A DNA stretch of 8,643 bases from assembly GCA_029939815.1 (NCBI GenBank), contig JAOZSF010000017.1, positions 1-8,643 on the forward strand. The letters run 5' to 3'. Positions 1 through 4,783 of the stretch are shown piece after piece. Made by a program: the position numbers and the translations under genes. The notes under the pieces were generated by a model. The model did no database searches. It saw nothing but the letters and a program-made list of their open reading frames with translations, and was not told where the DNA came from. Position 1 is the stretch's first letter. Each line of letters starts with the position of its first letter. The stretch comes from a bacterium (GTDB lineage Bacteria; Auribacterota; UBA3054; B51-G9).

Positions 1-2
1 TA

Positions 3-17
3 TTGAGCTTGTCGAAA
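3..17. repeat. Short TTGAGCTTGTCGAAA segment, possible dispersed-repeat fragment
   Basis: The segment reads TTGAGCTTGTCGAAA. From memory, the core TGAGCTTGTCGAA (or its complement TTCGACAAGCTCA) recurs in intergenic DNA of many unrelated bacterial genomes. It occurs only once here, at the very edge of the window, so repeat status cannot be shown from this sequence. It sits about 200 bases upstream of the + strand redox gene, in the same non-coding block as two other repeat-like elements. Confidence 0.35.
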
Positions 18-79
18 ATGCAAATTATGGGGTTTTCGGTCAGGCACTAAATACTCAAAGATAGTAAAATTGTTAAACT

Positions 80-122
80 CCCCTCCTTACTAAGGAGGGG
101 TGGCGCGAAGAGCCGGGGTGGT
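80..122. repeat. REP-like palindromic intergenic element
   Basis: Bases 80-89 (CCCCTCCTTA) and 91-100 (TAAGGAGGGG) are perfect inverted repeats around C90, giving a strong hairpin of 9-10 bp. A second hairpin follows directly: GGCGC (102-106), loop GAA, then GAGCC (110-114), with one G-A mismatch. The unit ends in GGGGTGGTT. The double-hairpin layout resembles widespread REP-like intergenic elements of the form CCCCTCCTT...AAGGAGGGGTGG...CCGGGGTGGT. That resemblance is from memory; only the hairpins are seen directly. No T-run follows, so it is a poor intrinsic terminator. It lies about 100 bases before the + strand start codon. Confidence 0.6.
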
Positions 123-170
123 TCTCTTATTAGTGCAAATTTTATTACAGAAAATATATAAAAAATAAAA

Positions 171-206
171 CTTATGATTCCTTATGTCCCTTATGTGGTT
201 CAAAAA
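171..206. repeat. Triple CTTATG direct repeat before the redox gene
   Basis: CTTATG occurs three times, starting at 171, 181 and 190, so copies are spaced 10 and 9 bases, close to one DNA turn. The last copy runs into TGTGGTTCAAAAAA. The element ends about 18 bases before the ATG at 224. It could be a helically phased protein-binding site or 5' leader. It also resembles a dispersed element of the type CTTTGTGTCCTTTGTGGTTAAA that I recall from many bacterial genomes. The repetition is seen directly; both interpretations are inference. Confidence 0.45.
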
Positions 207-209
207 ATT

Positions 210-213
210 GGAA
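210..213 (+). promoter_or_regulatory. Weak ribosome binding site for the redox gene
   Basis: GGAA at 210-213 ends ten bases before the ATG at 224. It is the only purine-rich candidate nearby and is weaker than a canonical GGAGG. The predicted protein begins with a clear signal peptide at this ATG, and that supports the start more than the binding site does. Confidence 0.35.
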
Positions 214-223
214 ATAAATATCG

Positions 224-1984
224 ATGAGAAAACTATCTTTTTTAATTTTAATATTAAGCTTTAATCTTCAGGCTTCCTGGCTGATTTTTGACAGCCCGGA
301 CTGCCCTCATTGCGAAGAGCTTCTCAAAATTTTAGACAGTGAATATACAAATCAAATTAAAGTATTTGATCTTGGTATCTCCACAAATTATAAAATTTTC
401 CTGACGGAAGCGGAATCGCGCGGTGAGACAAATGCCTGGCCGAGAGAGTTACCTGTATTGATGACTGAATCACAAATTTTTCGCGGTAACGAAAACATTT
501 TATTTTTTTTATCCGGCGGTGCAAATTCCACACAAAAAAAAGAAGAAATCTCCTTTCTTAAAAATCAGGGAACAGGAACTAAACTAAAAATGTTTCTCGT
601 CGGTCTTGTCGATGGAATTAATCCCTGCGCGTTCGCGCTAATGATTTTCGTTTGCGCGGCGCTTAGACTTGCCGGTCGACGGAGCAAAGCTCTTCTACTT
701 GGCGCTGTAATTTTTGTTTCAGCGGTGGCAATTACCTATCTCGCTCTCGGTTGGGGTTTACTTCACGGTTTGCGGGCATTTATGACCACTCCGAAAGTTC
801 GTGCAACAGTATATTTTTCATTTGCAGTTCTCACTTTTACCGCTGCAATTCTTGCAATAATTAATATTTTCAAAAATACCGTTACGGCTGGAGTTCCGGA
901 AAAATGGCGCAGATGGCTTCAACGAAATATCCGGAAAAACATCCGTTTTGGAACCGGACTGCTTGTAATTGCCGCAATGGGAGTTGTCGCGGCAGGTGTG
1001 GAAGCGGTCTGCACAGGGCAGGTTTATCTTCCCGCCTTGTTAATGTTGGAACGCCAGCAAGGCAAAACATTTGCAGCATTTTTAAGTCTAATTCTTTACA
1101 ATATTGGTTTCATTATTCCATTGATTTTAGTTGCTGTTGGTGCTGTATCGGGGTTAAAAGCCGCGCAGTTAGAGCGGTGGGGAACCAAACAAATGAGATG
1201 GGCAAATGGTATTTTATGTATATTATTTTTATTTTTCAGTGCTTTACTTTTTGGATGGAGTTATCAGGAATATCTGCGAGTTGCCAATCACAAAGATAAA
1301 AAAATTGAAGTTCAGGATGATAAAAAAATAACTTTATCGTTATCTAATTCAGTAAATTTCGTGAAAAGTAAAATAGGAATATTCTATGGTTTGCCGGTTC
1401 TTTCTCAAACCAAAAATGGGGATTTATTTTGGTCTTTTAAGGAAATAGGTGTAATGACAGATTTCTGGAAACCTGCTTTTATTTCAGTTTCGGAAAACAA
1501 CAACTCCCCCGTTACAGATTTTTATTTTTTAGAAAATATTGATGACAAATATTCAGAAATAAATAATGAAATATTGAAAAAACGGCATAGTGAATATGTT
1601 GGCGCTATTTCCTGGTGGATCGCTTTTCAACAAAAAAACGGGAATGAAGCGTTCAAAAGCATTCCTCAAAATAATCTTTACGAAATGATAGCAAAAGCGT
1701 GCGGCGGCTGCGGTGAAGCAACGGGCTTCCGATTAATAACCAGCCGGTTTGGTTTTAATTCTCAGGCATCATCTGAAAATATTAATTCACTGAAAGAAAA
1801 ATCACTTCCGGCGGTTGTAACCTGGCATAGTGAAGGTCAGCAACATGCAGCGGTATTATTAGAAAAATTAGGAAAATCGCTTTGGTTACAGATACGATTT
1901 TTAGAGAACAGCGAACCGGTATTTTTGAAAGCCCGTATTCCTAATCAGGCGAAGGTGTGGATTTTGAAAGAGGATGATATTTAA
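224..1984 (+). CDS. Thioredoxin–CcdA/DsbD-like thiol-disulfide transmembrane protein with C39-like C-terminal region
   Basis: This 586-aa protein probably carries electrons across the cytoplasmic membrane to extracytoplasmic thiols. Residues 1-17 form a signal peptide. Residues 18-100 look thioredoxin-like, with CPHC (C27, C30) and a likely cis-proline in ELPVL (P77). Residues 121-347 hold six hydrophobic helices of the CcdA/DsbD family, with its two signature cysteines: C135 in DGINPCAF and C263 in AVCTGQVYLP. Basic loops at about 148-155, 227-241 and 312-326 fit a cytoplasmic location, which puts the N-terminal domain and the C-terminal 235 residues outside. The C-terminus carries CGGCGEATGF (C493, C496) and, 45 residues after C496, QQHAAVLL (H541). 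This resembles the Cys and His motifs of C39 peptidases, but no DP motif follows the His, so activity is doubtful. CGGC is also a CXXC and may be redox active. The redox core is confident; the C-terminal assignment is tentative. The gene stands alone, convergent with the other four. Confidence 0.85.
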   Translation: MRKLSFLILILSFNLQASWLIFDSPDCPHCEELLKILDSEYTNQIKVFDLGISTNYKIFLTEAESRGETNAWPRELPVLMTESQIFRGNENILFFLSGGANSTQKKEEISFLKNQGTGTKLKMFLVGLVDGINPCAFALMIFVCAALRLAGRRSKALLLGAVIFVSAVAITYLALGWGLLHGLRAFMTTPKVRATVYFSFAVLTFTAAILAIINIFKNTVTAGVPEKWRRWLQRNIRKNIRFGTGLLVIAAMGVVAAGVEAVCTGQVYLPALLMLERQQGKTFAAFLSLILYNIGFIIPLILVAVGAVSGLKAAQLERWGTKQMRWANGILCILFLFFSALLFGWSYQEYLRVANHKDKKIEVQDDKKITLSLSNSVNFVKSKIGIFYGLPVLSQTKNGDLFWSFKEIGVMTDFWKPAFISVSENNNSPVTDFYFLENIDDKYSEINNEILKKRHSEYVGAISWWIAFQQKNGNEAFKSIPQNNLYEMIAKACGGCGEATGFRLITSRFGFNSQASSENINSLKEKSLPAVVTWHSEGQQHAAVLLEKLGKSLWLQIRFLENSEPVFLKARIPNQAKVWILKEDDI

Positions 1985-2050
1985 CCAAAAATGTTGATTG
2001 TGTAAGAAATTAGTGTTGGGGCTGTTCGCACCTGCCACCGTATTTTGTCC

Positions 2051-2075
2051 AAAAAACCGCAGCCAACGGCAGCGG
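2051..2075 (-). terminator. Probable intrinsic terminator of the - strand operon
   Basis: Read on the - strand, CCGC-T-GCC pairs with GGC-T-GCGG around a GTT loop, with one T-T mismatch in the middle of the stem. Six T residues follow at once (complement of A2051-2056). This is the layout of a Rho-independent terminator. It lies about 160 bases beyond the stop codon of the rhamnosidase-like gene and would end the four-gene transcript. On the + strand no T-run follows, so it should act in one direction only. The stem may also belong to a dispersed repeat. Confidence 0.6.
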
Positions 2076-2165
2076 CTACAAAAAATGGTGCTTTATTATT
2101 TTGACACCCTAATGAAATAACGATGTATCTTCATCGATCATGATTTTGTCAATATTTTCCACCAC

Positions 2166-2190
2166 GCCTGTCCCGAGAATCGGGACACGC
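2166..2190. repeat. TCCCGA/TCGGGA palindrome
   Basis: TGTCCCGAGAATCGGGACA (2169-2187) is a perfect 8-bp inverted repeat with a GAA loop. Beyond one C-C mismatch, two more G-C pairs extend the stem (2166-2167 with 2189-2190). There is no T-run on either side, so it is a poor terminator. It resembles the TCCCGA...TCGGGA intergenic palindromes of AT-rich environmental genomes; that comparison is from memory. Confidence 0.55.
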
Positions 2191-2236
2191 AGTAAATGCC
2201 GTTATCGCGTCTTTATGACTGCACTCCATATTTATT

Positions 2237-3901
2237 CTACGCGTTTACAATTTCGATTTGTTGTGGTGCCTGAACCTCTGTTTCCACTTTTCCGTTTTCC
2301 ATTTTTTTATGAGAAACAGTTACAACGCCATAAGGGGTTGGTAATGTTCCTTCCGCCCAATCCAAATCGCCAAGATGGGGGTCAATGAGAAGTTTTTTAC
2401 AGCCTGGCGCCAAAGGTTTAAAGCCAAGAATGTGTTCGCTCAGCCACGCTGTCGGCCCGCCTGCCCATCCATGGCAGAGACTATGTCTCAATCCTTTATA
2501 GCAATAATTTCCGTAATCTTTATGGATGTCTTTTTTTCCTTTTTCAGGAAGTTCGTTAATTCGGGTTGCGTTTTCCATCCATTTAAGGTCAAAGTCCTCC
2601 CAGAAGGTTGTGGCTCCCATTTCAATCATTCCGCCCCAGTATTTTCTGATTAAGTCTAGTGTTCCCTTATAGTCCCCTGCTTTAGCGCGGGCTTCAAGCA
2701 CATAATAACCGTAAAAAGTTGAAACGTCATCATAAGGATTTACGGCAAGAACTTCATCATTTATTTTTTGTGGGTTATCTAATCCGGCAAGACTTTTCAG
2801 CGCATTCGCCTGTTTATTTTCACCCGCATCCGGATTATGCTGTTTAAGTTTTTCAACCGTTTCGCGACATTTCTCAGCGACATTTTTTTCATTGATAATA
2901 TCACATAAAAATGCGCCGGAATCAAATGCCCAGATGAGCAATGCCTGCAGACCGGCATGAATAACTTTATCATTACCTTTAGTCGGCCAATCGAGGAATC
3001 TTCCTTCCGGCAATATTTCCGCGCCGGAATTATCGACATAATTTTGTAATAAATCAAGAAGACTTAATAAATATTCCTCTTGCTCTTTAAGATAATCTAA
3101 ATTACCTTTGTAAAGATACCAGTCTTTTTGAATAATAATCCACCAGAGAGAATAAGAGCTAATACCGTTTATCCAATTCGGCACCGGAGTTTGATTTTTT
3201 GCATAATCCAAACTGCCCGGCACAACGCCGTCATCATCAAAAAGCGAACAGATAACTTTAACTTCCGGGTGCATATCACCGAGCCAGACAAGCCGGTCTC
3301 TTTTTATGCCGTCCCAGACATAATCCTGCATATTAAGATGAACAGTATAAGCGCCTACCTCCCAGATTTCATTTAATTTTTCATCATTGCACTCAAAACT
3401 TCCTTTATATTCCAGGTCTCTGTAAACAGCTACCGCGCGCAGTTCTTTGATTTCAACAATTGAGTTTTCCGGAGCATTACCCTCCTGTTCGGGCATATCA
3501 ATGCGAACATATCTAAAACCTGTATTTCCGAATTTTACGGTGCCATGCCATGGAATATCAATAATTGAGTCATGAACGGCATGTTCATTATCCGGTTCAT
3601 TCATTACTTCGCTTATTGATTCGCCGAATCTTATTCTTATTTTGCTGAGTTCTCTGATTGAGTTATTTCCGGAAATGATTTTCATTCCGCCATGGATTTC
3701 TTTTCCATAATCGAGGCAAATTCCGCCGCCGGTTTTTAAGATGCATCCTTTTGCAGACCACGGGCTCGCATTATTAACTCCTTCGTTCAGCAATGATTCG
3801 CAATTTTTTTGCAGCGAATGATTTTCATTTTGCCAAACGATTTGTTTTGGGAGAATATGTTTTCTAACTCTCGTATCTGAGTATATACTATTATTAATCA
3901 C
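2237..3901 (-). CDS. GH78-type alpha-L-rhamnosidase-like glycoside hydrolase
   Basis: The protein has 554 residues and would release terminal alpha-L-rhamnose from oligosaccharides or glycosides if active as its family suggests. Residues 15-160 are a beta-rich N-terminal region (ILPKQIVWQ, LDYGKEIHGG). Residues 165-490 match the (alpha/alpha)6 catalytic domain, with DGIKRDRLVWLGDMHPE (197-213), TTFWEDF (E435, candidate catalytic base) and SLCHGWAGGPTAWLSEHILG (474-493). The C-terminal beta domain includes PLAPGCKKLLIDPHLGDLDWAEGTLPT. Many GH78 enzymes have a Glu as general acid in a DCPxRDERxGWxGD motif; here the aligned position appears to be D202. No signal peptide is present, so it is probably cytoplasmic and acts on imported oligosaccharides. 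The start is GTG, with no Shine-Dalgarno; no ATG occurs before residue 73, and the family-like N-terminus begins just after the GTG. It lies 32 bases after the fumarase alpha gene and is last in the operon. Family is confident, exact substrate is not. Confidence 0.85.
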   Translation of the reverse strand: MINNSIYSDTRVRKHILPKQIVWQNENHSLQKNCESLLNEGVNNASPWSAKGCILKTGGGICLDYGKEIHGGMKIISGNNSIRELSKIRIRFGESISEVMNEPDNEHAVHDSIIDIPWHGTVKFGNTGFRYVRIDMPEQEGNAPENSIVEIKELRAVAVYRDLEYKGSFECNDEKLNEIWEVGAYTVHLNMQDYVWDGIKRDRLVWLGDMHPEVKVICSLFDDDGVVPGSLDYAKNQTPVPNWINGISSYSLWWIIIQKDWYLYKGNLDYLKEQEEYLLSLLDLLQNYVDNSGAEILPEGRFLDWPTKGNDKVIHAGLQALLIWAFDSGAFLCDIINEKNVAEKCRETVEKLKQHNPDAGENKQANALKSLAGLDNPQKINDEVLAVNPYDDVSTFYGYYVLEARAKAGDYKGTLDLIRKYWGGMIEMGATTFWEDFDLKWMENATRINELPEKGKKDIHKDYGNYCYKGLRHSLCHGWAGGPTAWLSEHILGFKPLAPGCKKLLIDPHLGDLDWAEGTLPTPYGVVTVSHKKMENGKVETEVQAPQQIEIVNA

Positions 3902-3903
3902 TA

Positions 3904-3917
3904 TGGTTGTTGGTTGT
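3904..3917. repeat. Tandem heptamer TGGTTGT x2 before the rhamnosidase start
   Basis: TGGTTGT occurs twice in direct succession, reading ACAACCAACAACCA on the coding strand. It fills much of the 32-base gap between the fumarase stop and the GTG start, just where a ribosome binding site would be expected. Loss or gain of a copy would change the spacing by seven bases. It may simply be a chance short repeat. Confidence 0.5.
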
Positions 3918-3933
3918 AATATTAATTTTATAT

Positions 3934-4776
3934 TTATAAAAACGCGCTTTTATGTCTGGCAGCATGGCAGTTTATGCAAACTGAAACCGGTAAAGAGGCG
4001 ATATGGCACGGTGCGGTTTCTATAAAAACATCCAGGACTGTTGTCTTGCCGCCAAGCGCCTGCGCCCCCTGCCCGTTTTTATTTATTTCATTAAAGAGTT
4101 CTTTTTCAAATTCAGAATAAAAGGGATTTTTATTTCGCTCCCCTATTTTCCTTACAAGTGATTTTTTTGCGAGAAGCGGCGCGTAAGAAAAATCTCCACC
4201 TATTCCGACACCAATCACCATCGGCGGGCATGCGTTACCTCCTGAATTTAGAACCGTATCAACAATAAATTTCTTTACACCTTCGCGTCCGTCAGCGGGT
4301 TTCAGCATTATACTTTTGCTCATATTTTCGCATCCACCGCCTTTTGGCACGACAGTAATTTTCATTTTATCTCCCTGTATGGGAAAAACATAAATAATTC
4401 CCGGAGTATTATCGCCGGTATTTTTTCTTTGCAGTGGGTCGGCAACGATGGATTTTCTTAAATATCCTTTTTCTGTAGCTTGTCTGATTCCCTGCTGAAT
4501 TGCGTCATTGAGCAAGCCATTTTCAATCAGAACATCGGCTCCCAGCTCAACAAAAACAGTAGTAATGCCTGTATCCTGGCAAATCGGGATATTTTTTTCT
4601 GCGGCGATTTCCGCATTTTGTATTATACAATCCAGAATTTTTCTTGGAGACTCTTCGGTTTCGTTTTCTTTAGCGATACATAAAGCGTCTTTAACATCAG
4701 TTGGTAAATCAATGCAAGCGTCGACCAACAGTTTTTCAACTGTATTGGTAATTTTGTTAGTAGTAATATTTCGCAT
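3934..4776 (-). CDS. Class I [4Fe-4S] fumarase / tartrate dehydratase, alpha subunit
   Basis: This 280-aa protein matches the alpha (N-terminal) half of class I fumarases and L-tartrate dehydratases. These enzymes hydrate fumarate to malate, or dehydrate tartrate, with an oxygen-sensitive [4Fe-4S] cluster. The three cluster cysteines are visible: C66 in PICQDTG, C149 in GGGCENMS and C183 in GGNACPPMV. Other family motifs are VADPLQRKNTGDNTPG (111-126), VIGVGIGGDF (187-196) and GGKTTVLDV (242-250), and the C-terminus ends in the usual CxxCHAARH region (267-275). Length and both ends look complete. Such enzymes need a beta half, either fused or encoded next door, and none is present in this window. 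The gene starts 7 nt after the secreted-protein stop, with no clear ribosome binding site, which suggests translational coupling. Family is confident; fumarase against tartrate dehydratase cannot be decided from sequence alone. Confidence 0.92.
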   Translation of the reverse strand: MRNITTNKITNTVEKLLVDACIDLPTDVKDALCIAKENETEESPRKILDCIIQNAEIAAEKNIPICQDTGITTVFVELGADVLIENGLLNDAIQQGIRQATEKGYLRKSIVADPLQRKNTGDNTPGIIYVFPIQGDKMKITVVPKGGGCENMSKSIMLKPADGREGVKKFIVDTVLNSGGNACPPMVIGVGIGGDFSYAPLLAKKSLVRKIGERNKNPFYSEFEKELFNEINKNGQGAQALGGKTTVLDVFIETAPCHIASLPVSVCINCHAARHKSAFL

Positions 4777-4783
4777 GGCCGTT

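Larger units (their letters stand above)
1985..2236. other. Convergent intergenic region with hairpins
   Basis: These 252 bases separate the stop of the + strand redox gene from the stop of the - strand rhamnosidase-like gene. They contain a probable - strand terminator (2051-2075), an 8-bp palindrome (2169-2187) and a small 5-bp inverted repeat, CGATG/CATCG (2121-2136). I see no supported gene, tRNA or other RNA here. No T-tailed hairpin is visible for the + strand gene. Confidence 0.7.

Noticed and set aside
80..100. The 10-bp palindrome as an intrinsic terminator
   Set aside because: No T-run follows on the + strand, and on the - strand the following bases are GAGTTTAACA rather than a T-tract. 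A repeat element fits better.
904..1299. 131-residue + strand open frame inside the redox gene
   Set aside because: It lies entirely within the 586-residue gene in another frame, is rich in Cys/Trp/Arg without any domain, and has no family resemblance. It is a shadow.
2101..2129. TTGACA with a -10-like TGTATC 17 bases later on the + strand
   Set aside because: The -10 match is weak and no gene follows on that strand; it would only transcribe antisense to the rhamnosidase-like gene.
2109..2204. About 30-codon open stretch on the - strand (ends ...DKIMIDEDTSLFH) downstream of the rhamnosidase
   Set aside because: It has no ATG start with a binding site, runs through the palindrome at 2169-2187, and is too short to recognise. 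It could be a gene remnant but is not supported.
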